This document shows, piece after piece, positions 33,701 through 38,406 of a DNA stretch of 64,000 nucleotides. Both the position numbers and the translations under genes were made by a program. Position 1 is the stretch's first letter. Every line of letters starts with the position of its first letter. The notes below the pieces were generated by a model. It was not told where the DNA came from. It saw only the letters and a list, made by a program, of their open reading frames with translations, and did no database searches. Origin of the DNA: Caprella mutica (Eukaryota > Arthropoda > Malacostraca > Amphipoda > Caprellidae); the NCBI GenBank assembly GCA_947561585.1, contig CANNZV010001591.1, forward strand, positions 186,739-250,738. Reading direction: 5' to 3'.

Positions 33701-36006
33701 TTCATGCAAAGAAAAATTAGGACCAACTCTGTCGTCATTACAATGCAAGGCAATGGATCCATATTAAAGTATCCAAGTATCTAATTAAATAATTCTTAAG
33801 TTTTTACTATTGGTTTTCAAATTTTCATTTATTTATTACAACATTTTTGATTAATCTGATCTAGAGAACGGATGATATAAAAACTTTTTGCATTTTATTT
33901 GAATATGAAAGTACTATAGATACCGTATTATGGTATTCCTATACTCTATTTGCTTAACTTCTTCTTCTATTCAATATATTAGAAATGTCAGACAGTGAAG
34001 ATTACTGTGAATATTTCTCAAAGTTATATTATAACTTATATATAATATTATTATACCTATATATAAATTATAATCAATTCAATTTTAAAGCTAATAGCCG
34101 AATACTTGATCTTAAATTATCTGTTCAGCCTACCTACTTAGCCGTCAAAAGTTTTCTCATTTGAGTCATTTCAATATTTTTTCTTTTAAAAACCTTCATT
34201 TGATATTTACTCATACATTAGTAAAAGCAAAAGAAAAGATTATCATTCAAAATAAAAGTAACAAGCTAAGACAAGAAACAAATATTTATTAGATGTTATT
34301 GTACGAAGCTTGGTGTGCGCAATTATTCTCTCACATATTTGATCTCGCTAAGCCGCTATAAGAGTTACAGTTAACTGATTATATTGAGATGTACTATGTA
34401 CTAAAACACACTCTTGCATCTAATGCCTGGAAAGATCTCTGATTTATTCCTAATATTATAGATTTCAATAAATGTTCATAATATGATTATCTTACCATTT
34501 ATCACCTTCGTTTTTGTCTAATCGTATGTTTTTATGCGAAAAATTAAACTAATGAAAAGACACCTTTAAAATCGGTCTTGAATTTAAGTTATTATTATTT
34601 TTCCATGAGGGCTGGTTAGCCAACGGCTAAGTTACTAGGGTAGGGTGTTATGCAATGTTACCTAATATATACGTTTATAACTTTACCTATAGTTCTACAT
34701 ATTTCAAGCAGTTTTTAATTGAGATTTGAGGAAACATAATCCGTTATTAAAGAATTAAGATTATTATAAAACTTACCGCTAGTCAGGAAAGAATGAATAA
34801 CGTAACGGAAGAAGAGCGGAGAGAGATGCATGTTCTTCGCTTCAGTGTTAAGCAGAAACCTATGTACATAATAGTAGCCGAGAGGCTATCCGTACGTGCA
34901 CGGTACATGTTCAGAACGTAAAATAATTAAATGAACAAGTCAGTTTTCCCCGGGTACGGAGGTTCGGACTTGCGAAAAAGACGTTCCGAACACTGAAGTC
35001 CGACCTGTTTTTGAAGAGGTTCCGAATCCGAATGTCCGATCCCATTTTCCAGTCCGAACCGGTTCGCGAACATTTGTGCGGAACGCCCACCTCTGCCTAT
35101 TAAATTGGAAGAAAATAACTAAGTGTATCATTAAATTTCATTTTCTGTGAAAAGAAAATATATCGTAGCACTGAAATTTGTATCTGAGGCACTCGGAAAA
35201 GAAATTTCTGCGCACCCCTGTTATAAAATGCATGTATTGTCTGATCTGTTTCAGATGCTTTGTCATTTGATACACTTGTTTAATAACTTAGTATAATTTC
35301 CTTCCGTCTTAACTCCCTACTTTACCACTAAATAATATTGTTTTTGTAAGAAATTGTAAATTTAATAAAAAAAATTATTTTTAAAAGTTCTTTAGTGAGG
35401 AACACTTTCTGTTTCAGCCTCTAAAACTTTCAAATAATAATACCAAGGATATCTTAAAAAAAAATCTTTATTGAATAAGTTAGCCGTACAATCAGATGGT
35501 TTAATTCCTTAATACATTTCAAAAATTCAAGCCCATATATAAGATTAAAAAATCTTTTCTCGTTATTTAAAATAACGTCATGGTTAGCAATAAAAATAAC
35601 GAATTGAATTGGTAAATTTCACACCTTTTTTATAATGTGATCGAAAATGTGAAACCGATCAATAGCTCTGAAGTTAGTAAATGAATAATTAGTAATTGAA
35701 TTTTATTTGTAGACAAAAGGCTCTCAAGAACGTAATTTTCTAATTAAATATATGGGAAAAGGTTTTAAAATATCTCCTTTTTACAATATAAGGGGGGGGG
35801 GGGATGATAAATTAGCTTTCTTGTTACATTCATTTTAAAGAGTGGATAATTTCTCATGGAGATGTTCTACACATTTTATTTTTCAGGCTGAGGTGTCCCA
35901 CAAGAATGAGATGAATGCCACTCAGTTGGCTGTGATAGAAGAGAGAGATGACACCATTCGGACACTGCAGACTGATATTGTTAAACTGAAAACCGAACTA
36001 CAGTGA
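4205..36006 (+). CDS. Large coiled-coil protein gene, 24 coding exons (CEP135/TSGA10-like, tentative)
   Basis: Exons: 4205-4227, 4332-4434, 4925-5108, 8540-8685, 9645-9743, 18870-19029, 20567-20691, 21010-21051, 21230-21271, 21919-22053, 22292-22417, 22531-22656, 23203-23581, 24396-24469, 25033-25128, 25584-25718, 26736-26885, 27296-27367, 27577-27668, 28996-29134, 30445-30674, 30979-31090, 31315-31413, 35887-36006. Phases agree across every junction and the sum is 3009 nt, giving about 1002 residues. The start AAACATGG has a good context and the N terminus is cysteine-rich (MACFRCSQCGCRG). The rest is E/K/Q/L heptad-rich coiled coil, broken by one Ser/Pro/Gln-rich linker in exon 13. Motifs of the type ERDFY recur (exons 10, 14, 16, 17), like EERDFYKK in human CEP135, so a centriolar or ciliary scaffold role is a guess. 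The donor of exon 10 is weak (22050 or 22053). The last exon could instead splice at CTACA/gtgagt (36002). Confidence 0.82.
4435..4795 (+). repeat. Donor-anchored minisatellite, 21-23 bp unit, about 17 copies
   Basis: Starts at the first base of intron 2. Each unit begins with a usable 5' splice site (GTGAGGGAGAATGAGTGG), preceded by a G. Units of 23 nt at both ends flank 21-nt units in the middle; the 21-nt length keeps a frame open through the middle. Reading past the true donor gives a stop after about 11 codons, so I regard it as intronic. Confidence 0.9.
5577..5722 (+). repeat. Fragment of the 0.5-kb dispersed element (3' part)
   Basis: Matches the 3' half of the fuller copy at 46659-47153: the block with TTTCTGCxTCCATGAG, then GTGACTTTGTTC, then CCTTTTGACGTCA in the same order. 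It lies in intron 3 just before the 41-bp array. Confidence 0.6.
5740..8550 (+). repeat. Acceptor-anchored minisatellite, 41-bp unit, about 65 copies
   Basis: Regular from about 5875, with diverged units before that. Each unit contains a T-rich tract, TTTTCAG and then TGACTGTAGA. This copies the true 3' splice site of exon 4 (TTGCTTTTCAG at 8529-8539) plus the first ten bases of that exon. Variants (GTGACTGTAG, GTCACTGTAG, GTGACTAG, TATAAATG) recur in blocks, which points to duplication of groups of units. Using any upstream copy as acceptor would read L-T-V-D-F-L-L then TAA. Confidence 0.93.
8686..9644 (+). other. Intron 4 of the coiled-coil gene with two repeat fragments
   Basis: About 960 nt of AT-rich intron. 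It holds a half-copy of the MITE family from 9165 (GGGTAAATTTCAG...CCACATTTTC) and a 5'-part fragment of the 0.5-kb dispersed element at about 9316-9560 (GTGAATGGAAGAGAAGGGG...). No further exon is seen. Confidence 0.6.
9772..10050 (+). repeat. DIRS left inverted terminal repeat
   Basis: About 279 bp whose reverse complement is at 18304-18582. By eye the only difference is one extra C here (AATACGAG against AATAGAG). Identity stops abruptly after CATTACGGC at 10050. Confidence 0.93.
10200..11870 (+). repeat. Tandem ~273-bp repeats in the DIRS 5' leader, about 6 copies
   Basis: Units begin near 10230, 10505, 10780, 11052, 11326 and 11600, each with a version of AACGTTATCCCGTGC. They share blocks such as TAATTAATTACTCTCCAAACG, GGGTGGTCAACATTTCAA and CCCGCGCTTTTTGGTTC. 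They lie between the left terminal repeat and ORF1, where regulatory sequence would be expected. The middle copies are the most alike, as in array expansion. I see no long coding frame through them. Confidence 0.85.
12332..15133 (+). CDS. DIRS ORF1, gag-like protein, with one inferred intron
   Basis: Starts at ATG 12332. The N-terminal exon (100 codons) carries a cysteine cluster of the form CxxCxxC...CxxC (HPCDRCSKC...ECSAC), probably zinc-binding. The frame then closes, but a GT-AG intron 12632-12724 (93 nt, TGG/gtaaat...tttacag/ATT) joins it in phase to the long frame ending at 15133, giving about 900 residues. The middle is Ser/Asn-rich with an acidic stretch (about 13510-13590), followed by a folded-looking region. 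The C terminus is basic (RRKQPNNIKA). It overlaps ORF2 in another frame. Assignment as nucleocapsid-like ORF1 rests on position and composition. Without splicing, ORF1 would be split in two. Confidence 0.8.
12632..12724 (+). other. Putative intron in DIRS ORF1
   Basis: GTAAATATC donor after TGG and a TATATTTACAG acceptor. Removal fuses a 100-codon cysteine-rich exon to the long ORF1 frame with no phase change. The retained intron contains an in-frame TGA after eight codons. Confidence 0.65.
14826..16958 (+). CDS. DIRS ORF2: reverse transcriptase, RNase H and methyltransferase-like domain
   Basis: Open for 710 codons from ATG 14826; the true start may be further in, since the first 100 residues overlap ORF1. 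The RT domain spans roughly residues 150-400: SLDLTDAYTHIPM (first Asp at 229), LPFGLSPAPYIF, and the catalytic box YLDD at 293-296. RNase H follows with WTDAS (Asp 457), NYLELLAV (Glu 490), YIDNE (Asp 513) and NVVADTLSR (Asp 563). Residues about 580-670 (DLMATPLNSQLPKF, VDWNTW, IYIFPPVA) match the conserved region after RNase H in DIRS elements that is often called a Dam-like methyltransferase. All key RT and RNase H acidic residues are present, so it looks functional. Confidence 0.93.
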   Translation: MTRMPLSHPIHSKEVHHPGSNFKNSQVLANLTDKLVQGSPTRTTCKEKKAQQQNFNGTTEKVSQTSQIEKNQIQITRNLISQIPRSLRDPGLDANSQITSRPETGARLLEFSNFWKAAPQEIYNTVRRGYHWSWLNNPPPLTLPSRTQHQPHLAPLIEKWLKNNVIYVAEEQPCFLAHIFTVPKKDGSLRLILDLSQLNKFIESTPFKMTNHITVSKIITPPVHMASLDLTDAYTHIPMRRNLHKYLAFSYKGTLYFCKALPFGLSPAPYIFTKVLSWPLGLLHQQGVNAAAYLDDWLLWHHSTDQLSINLKLAMNLLQKLGFTINQEKSNLRPSTELEWLGVVWQGISGHWMMPEQKKKQINGTARSLLHSQWVTRRQWEAFLGMLNFACQVHQNLSPMFQPIAQAGLIAESCNRDLEVQLPHPLKQALWPWTNSSIWDVIPQFATNLPRTFLWTDASSKGWGALYDSNKTAQGKWSKELAREHINYLELLAVSLAIKTLNINNCNLLLYIDNEVARFTIAKGRSKSLALLQEVKLLINLCQAKRIFLSATRIPSKLNVVADTLSRTAPLSTEWCLPRHVFKKVQNWYGHLSIDLMATPLNSQLPKFISPFQHPQAEGTNVLAVDWNTWSDIYIFPPVAMIIQILPKLRTYRGNGIFIAPWQPTAVWFTELYNRSTEHVHIRGSLLQRVQGRDVRSSCSGFEKWTAFRF
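16806..17914 (+). CDS. DIRS tyrosine recombinase
   Basis: The frame is open from 15302, but coding character begins only near the end of ORF2. Possible starts are ATG 16806 and ATG 16919; I give the first. The product is a lambda-integrase-like tyrosine recombinase with an N-terminal helical core-binding part (TKQAEASWKAFKFW...). Catalytic residues are Arg in ASGNRSSELHAM (codon at 17411), His and Arg in PHDLRKFAFS (17738-17749) and the nucleophile Tyr in NTYCVNV (codon at 17846). It ends ...GRKILRAT, TGA at 17912. In DIRS elements this enzyme replaces the DDE integrase and is thought to insert a circular cDNA. It overlaps ORF2 in another frame. Confidence 0.92.
18156..18266 (+). repeat. DIRS internal complementary region (ICR)
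   Basis: Two abutting halves. 18156-18202 is the perfect reverse complement of the left end 9771-9817 (47 bp). 18201-18266 is the perfect reverse complement of the right end 18545-18610 (66 bp). Each half carries the one-base variant of its own terminus (CTCGTATT for the left, AATAGAG for the right). In DIRS-1 this region is thought to template the joining of the two ends during circle formation. Confidence 0.93.
18304..18582 (+). repeat. DIRS right inverted terminal repeat
   Basis: Reverse complement of 9772-10050. The element continues a further 28 bp (18583-18610, GGAGCTTCTTCGCTCCGCTC...) that is absent at the left end, as in other DIRS elements with unequal termini. This tail can form a small GGAGC/GCTCC hairpin. 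Confidence 0.92.
18870..22656 (+). CDS. Coiled-coil gene, exons 6-12
   Basis: Exon 6 (18870-19029) resumes the frame after the DIRS-bearing intron (VRHDHSRLVHQHGK...). Exons 8 and 9 are 42-nt mini-exons (14 residues each, MESLKTNKKALTSE and RDELNQQKDNLLNE), both phase 0, with good donors (gag/gtaggt, gag/gtagtg). Exons 11 and 12 are exactly 126 nt each (42 residues). Exon 10 carries the first SERDFY motif. Its donor is non-canonical in either reading (GTG/gtctgt or GCT/gtggtc), but both options keep phase. Exon 12 has a Gly/Arg-rich loop (RGRGGG) near its end. Confidence 0.8.
19125..19590 (+). repeat. Four diverged copies of a ~118-bp unit with GGTCAAAG/GGTCAAGG motifs
   Basis: Intron 6. Units share ATAACTCAAAAAGTATT, then GAAACTTGGTGGGACGATTGG, then GGGAGTGATCGGGTCAAAG. 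The sequence after the last unit (GCGAAGGTAAGCACTCTACT...) resembles the end of a repeat I recall as widespread in marine invertebrate genomes. It is unlikely to be coding. Confidence 0.75.
19842..20322 (+). repeat. Dispersed element family 3, copy 1
   Basis: Begins AAAGGTCCCCTCCACTCTAA and includes AACTAAGGTTACTGATTATAA and CTATTCAATCTATAAGAAG. A clearly related copy lies inverted at 42720-43190, and a more diverged one at 33625-34030. No ORF. Class unknown; GTGTGGAGTG near the 3' end may be the other inverted end. Confidence 0.6.
20716..20915 (+). mobile_element. MITE family 1, full copy with palindromic core
   Basis: Inverted ends of about 40 bp (GAGTAAGTCACGAGTTATTA...CAATAACTCGGAACTCACCC). 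The centre contains GGTATCCATGATA and TATCATAGATACC arms. It lies in intron 7. Confidence 0.8.
22668..23157 (+). repeat. 41-bp minisatellite, about 12 copies, close to exon 12 donor
   Basis: Unit contains AAGCTTATGAGTTAGCTTTT and ends GGAGTATTT. It begins about 11 nt after the exon 12 donor (GTG/gtaagt). Unlike the other intragenic arrays it does not duplicate the splice site itself. The first two units and the last one differ slightly. Confidence 0.9.
23203..27668 (+). CDS. Coiled-coil gene, exons 13-19
   Basis: Exon 13 (379 nt, the longest) starts as a helix (DEKVSRLRHDRDLMKHE) and then becomes a low-complexity linker rich in S, T, Q, G and P, ending in a PPPP stretch. Exon 14 gives RRERDFYKNKMQEYRSQ, exon 16 RREKEFYHQQFKEL and exon 17 ARERDFYQGQYNAL. 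These are three related modules split by Ser/Thr/Pro-rich spacers, suggesting internal duplication. Exon 17 follows a C-rich polypyrimidine tract. All junctions are GT-AG and in phase. Confidence 0.83.
25762..26000 (+). repeat. Fragment of the 0.5-kb dispersed element (5' part)
   Basis: Shares CTGTCTGTAGTGAATGGAAG, CGCTACTTGCAGTTTTAGAG and GAGGATAGCGCTAGGGTTAT with the fuller copy at 46659-47153. It lies in intron 16. Confidence 0.75.
26066..26465 (+). mobile_element. 400-bp MITE with TAA target duplication (PIF/Harbinger-like)
   Basis: Inverted ends AGGCCCGTTTACACGCTACG and its complement at 26446-26465, flanked by TAA on both sides (26063-26065, 26466-26468). The interior repeats GTGTAAAC and ATTTATCG/CGATAAAT motifs in both orientations. 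No ORF. A 3-bp TAA duplication suits PIF/Harbinger, but class is inferred. Confidence 0.75.
27077..27228 (+). mobile_element. MITE family 1, full copy
   Basis: GGGTAAGTTTCGAGTTATCT at the left; CGAAAATGTGAAACAGTGCG and CGGAACTAACCC at the right; AT-rich centre with ATATAAGAAAAAATATAT. It lies in intron 18 upstream of the exon at 27296. Confidence 0.8.
27686..28882 (+). mobile_element. Composite TTAA-flanked foldback element
   Basis: Flanked by TTAA at 27682-27685 and 28883-28886. The outer ends are GGGCCGTACACACG and CGTGTGTACGGCCC. A third end (GGGCCGTACACACGCAGGG) occurs internally at about 27938. The first 250 bp form a long hairpin around GGTATCCTGCAGGTATCATG. The AAAAAGTCTGGTGGAAAGAC motif repeats in both orientations. 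The TTAA duplication suggests a piggyBac-type MITE, with one element beside or inside another. It fills most of intron 19. Confidence 0.7.
28996..36006 (+). CDS. Coiled-coil gene, exons 20-24 and stop
   Basis: Exon 20 (28996-29134) ends ...RDALRTSIK, and its last 21 nt plus donor are amplified about 27 times downstream. Exon 21 (230 nt) is a Q-rich heptad coil. Exons 22 and 23 continue the coil. Exon 23 ends at 31413 against a 20-bp donor-bearing array. Intron 23 is 4.5 kb and contains nested hAT-like elements. Exon 24 (35887-36006) ends ...KLKTELQ and TGA at 36004-36006. No further exon is visible before the convergent gene. The nearest AATAAA I see is 37122-37127, beyond the 21-bp array, so the 3' UTR could include that array. 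Confidence 0.8.
29114..29962 (+). repeat. Exon-end plus donor minisatellite, 31-bp unit, about 27 copies
   Basis: The first unit includes the last 21 coding bases of exon 20 (GCTCTCAGGACTAGCATTAA + G) followed by its donor GTGAGAG. Every later unit repeats both. Units differ by one or two bases (AGAGAAA/AGAGGAA/AGAGGGA). Using a downstream donor would add V-R-G-S-S-Q-D then TAG, so only the first donor gives a long protein. Confidence 0.95.
31414..31965 (+). repeat. Donor-anchored minisatellite, 20-bp unit, about 27 copies
   Basis: Starts at the first base of intron 23. The unit GTGAGTTAGTAGAGGGTAAA begins with a near-consensus 5' splice site in every copy (GTGAGT, sometimes GCGAGT). TAG codons within the unit stop read-through within four codons. 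Confidence 0.93.
32436..35095 (+). mobile_element. Nested 2.66-kb non-autonomous hAT-like element with perfect 8-bp target duplication
   Basis: Ends CAGAGCTGGGCG and CGCCCACCTCTG. It is flanked by a perfect 8-bp direct repeat CCTATTAA (32428-32435 and 35096-35103). Subterminal zones are packed with CCGAAC/GTTCGG motifs in both orientations (about 32455-32600 and 34960-35080). No transposase-sized ORF is present. It lies in intron 23 and includes a copy of dispersed family 3 at about 33625-34030. Confidence 0.8.
33625..34030 (+). repeat. Dispersed element family 3, diverged copy 2
   Basis: AAAGGTCCCCTCCAGTCTCC at the start, and CTATTCAATATATTAGAAATG with CAGACAGTGAAGATTACTGTG later, in the same order as at 19842-20322. 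Sits inside the nested hAT-like element. Confidence 0.5.
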
Positions 36007-36423
36007 GTAATGATGTTGTTACTCTGTGCCTAGGGTATGATTGTTATTGTTAACCGAGACAAAGTCTAGCTCTGTACTGTAGCTAGGGTATGATTGTCCT
36101 TGGGGATTATCTCGCGTTATTGTCACTCATAACTTCATCAGTACCTCACAAAGTTACGGTATTTTAGTTTTGAATGGAAAAAAACTAGCTATGTCTTTAT
36201 ATTTTGGATCATTCCAGGAATGTTTGACTTAGAATACTTTCAAGTTGTGTAACTATGAGACATGTTATATAGTCTTATAACTTCTTCAGTAATTCAGTTA
36301 GCTATATTTATCCACGACTCAGCTTGCTCTGGTGGATATACTCCTGGGGTTACACTTATTTTTAGTGAATAACAATTGTCAAACCAGTGAGAAAAATTTG
36401 GTGATTGTGATGACAAAAAATTA

Positions 36424-37099
36424 ACTGGACTTGACTCAATGTTGTCTGTTCCTGACTCAAGGTTGTCTGTTCTTGACTCAAGGTTGTCTGTTCTTGACTC
36501 AAGATTGTCTGGGCTTGACTCAAGGTTGTCTGGGCTTGACTCAAGGTTGTCTGGGCTTGACTCAAGGTTGTCTGGGCTTGACTCAAGATTGTCTGGGCTT
36601 GACTCAAGGTTGTCTGGGCTTGACTCAAGGTTGTCTGGGCTTGACTCAAGGTTGTCTGGGCTTGACTCAAGGTTGTCTGGGCTTGACTCAAGGTTGTCTG
36701 GGCTTGACTCAAGGTTGTCTGGGCTTGACTCAAGGACCTTGTCTGGACTTGACTCAAGGTTGTCTGTTCTTGACTCAAGATTGTCTGGGCTTGACTCAAG
36801 GTTGTCTGGGCTTGACTCAAGGTTGTCTGGGCTTGACTCAAGGTTGTCTGGGCTTGACTCAAGGTTGTCTGGGCTTGACTCAAGGTTGTCTTGGCTTGAC
36901 TCAAGGTTGTCTGGGCTTGACTCAAGGACCTTGTCTGGGCTTGACTCAAGGACCTTGTCTTGGCTTGACTCAAGGTTGTCTGGGCTTGACTCAAGGTTGT
37001 CTGGGCTTGACTCAAGGTTGTCTGGACTTGACTCAAGGTTGTCTGGACTTGACTCAAGGTTGTCTGGACTTGACTCAAGGTTGTCTGGACTTGACTCAA
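36424..37099 (+). repeat. 21-bp minisatellite with an AP-1-like TGACTCA in each unit, about 32 copies
   Basis: Unit CTTGACTCAAGGTTGTCTGG + G, with occasional 24-nt units carrying an extra GGACC-type insertion. It lies between the stop codon of the coiled-coil gene and the convergent gene. Long open frames on both strands are a consequence of the 21-nt period and are not taken as genes. Confidence 0.93.
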
Positions 37100-37309
37100 T
37101 TTTACCAGACTGAAAAGGTTAAATAAAAATAGCTTATTATCTATTATTTATTTATTCGCAAGTACATAATGTAAAGTTTCACCATTCACATTGATAATCA
37201 GTTGAAACCACTAAGCTAAATTCAATACAATAATTTAGAAGTTATCTTAATCAAAATGGTAAATTGGTTTTACCTATTCATACATATAGGTATAGCTACC
37301 CAGATAGAA

Positions 37310-37377
37310 ACTTATGGTGGGGCCACTGAATTTTATGATGGAAATCTACTTAATCTTCTATGGCCCCACCATAACTT
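37310..37377 (+). repeat. Short inverted pair related to the distant 28-bp array
   Basis: TTATGGTGGGGCCA at about 37311-37324 and TGGCCCCACCATAA at about 37360-37373 are perfect reverse complements. The second arm, with its TCTTCTA prefix, is the core of the 28-bp unit amplified at 49733-50392. Confidence 0.75.
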
Positions 37378-37462
37378 CCTCTCTTGCTACAGTGTATCTG
37401 AAAATGTTATAGTTTAAAATTTCAGTAAAGAAAGTGTGGTATAAAATGCCCTTTCAAATGTA

Positions 37463-37620
37463 GGGTAAAATTAGAGTTATCGGACAGTTTCACATTTTCG
37501 ATTATGTTTTAAAAAATATATCTGAGTTATTATTTATCTTTAGTGGTTTATAATAATTATTAAATATTTTTCTCACATGGTCGAAAATGTGTAGCCGTCC
37601 AGTAACACAGAACTTACCCT
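37463..37620 (+). mobile_element. MITE family 1, full copy
   Basis: GGGTAAAATTAGAGTTATCG at the left, and GGTCGAAAATGTGTAGCCGTCC with AGAACTTACCC (split here by CAGTAACAC) at the right. AT-rich interior; intergenic. Confidence 0.8.
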
Positions 37621-37741
37621 TACCATTGTTCAGTTTATAACTTCATCTCAATGAGAAATAAAGGAAGTTTTAGAGTTATGGTTTTTTTTAAATTAATATA
37701 TTATTATTATTTCTCTTAACCCTCCACTGCCTGATGTGACT

Positions 37742-37853
37742 ACCCTGGCAAAAAGGAGTTATTTCTTGGTTATTAAGGGAATATCCCAGGAAACCATCTT
37801 TCCTGCTTGTATATTCCCTTATTATCCCAAGAATCAATCCATGTTGCCAGGAT
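37742..37853 (+). repeat. ~110-bp imperfect palindrome
   Basis: CCTGGCAAAAAGGAG...TTAAGGGAATAT on the left pairs with ATATTCCCTTATTA...GTTGCCAGG on the right. It looks like a small foldback MITE of unknown class. Confidence 0.6.
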
Positions 37854-38406
37854 ATCTTATGTAGCTATAGAAAATTTGAATTTTGAAATTTAAATGACAT
37901 AGCAGTTAGGAACTTTTATTAGGATAGAAAGGAAGAGAACTTCCCTGCATATTCGCACATAATTTATTTTTATGTCTAAGCAATATTGAAAAAGTAAGTC
38001 TAAATTTAGAATTTATCAAATATTGTTTTATGTATTATTTTATTAGGTAGACTTTTTAAATGAAGTAACACAGTGAAGTGTTAGGCGACTTCATTTTCTG
38101 AGTAGGGTTTATATTTTATTAATTATCTATCTTTCAGTGTTCTCATTCATTTCATACATTATCACTAAATATAATATCACAGTCTATTTACTTTATTAGA
38201 AATATTAGGATTTTAAATTCCTTTAAACATGCTAGAACTTGTTTAAACACGTTGTAATATGCCTGCATATGTTTGTAACAAGCAGGAACACGTGGCTATG
38301 TTTATAACAAGCATAAAAATGTATGTTTGTTACCATGCTGCAAGCAACCCTATGTTTAAACTAGTTCTAATGTTGAAATCATTCACTAGGTAGCTAACTG
38401 GTTACA

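Larger units (their letters stand above)
32334..35220 (+). mobile_element. hAT-like short element, host of a nested element
   Basis: Ends CAGGGGTGGGCAATTG at 32334 and GCGCACCCCTG at 35220, the CAGGGGTG/CACCCCTG termini typical of hAT elements. Without the nested insertion it would be about 220 bp. Flanks read CTGTTATG and TTATAAAA, so an 8-bp duplication is not clear. Confidence 0.6.

Noticed and set aside
36362..37126. Repetitive proteins of 224-245 residues on both strands of the 21-bp array.
   Set aside because: Same artefact of a 21-nt period; three overlapping frames are open at once.
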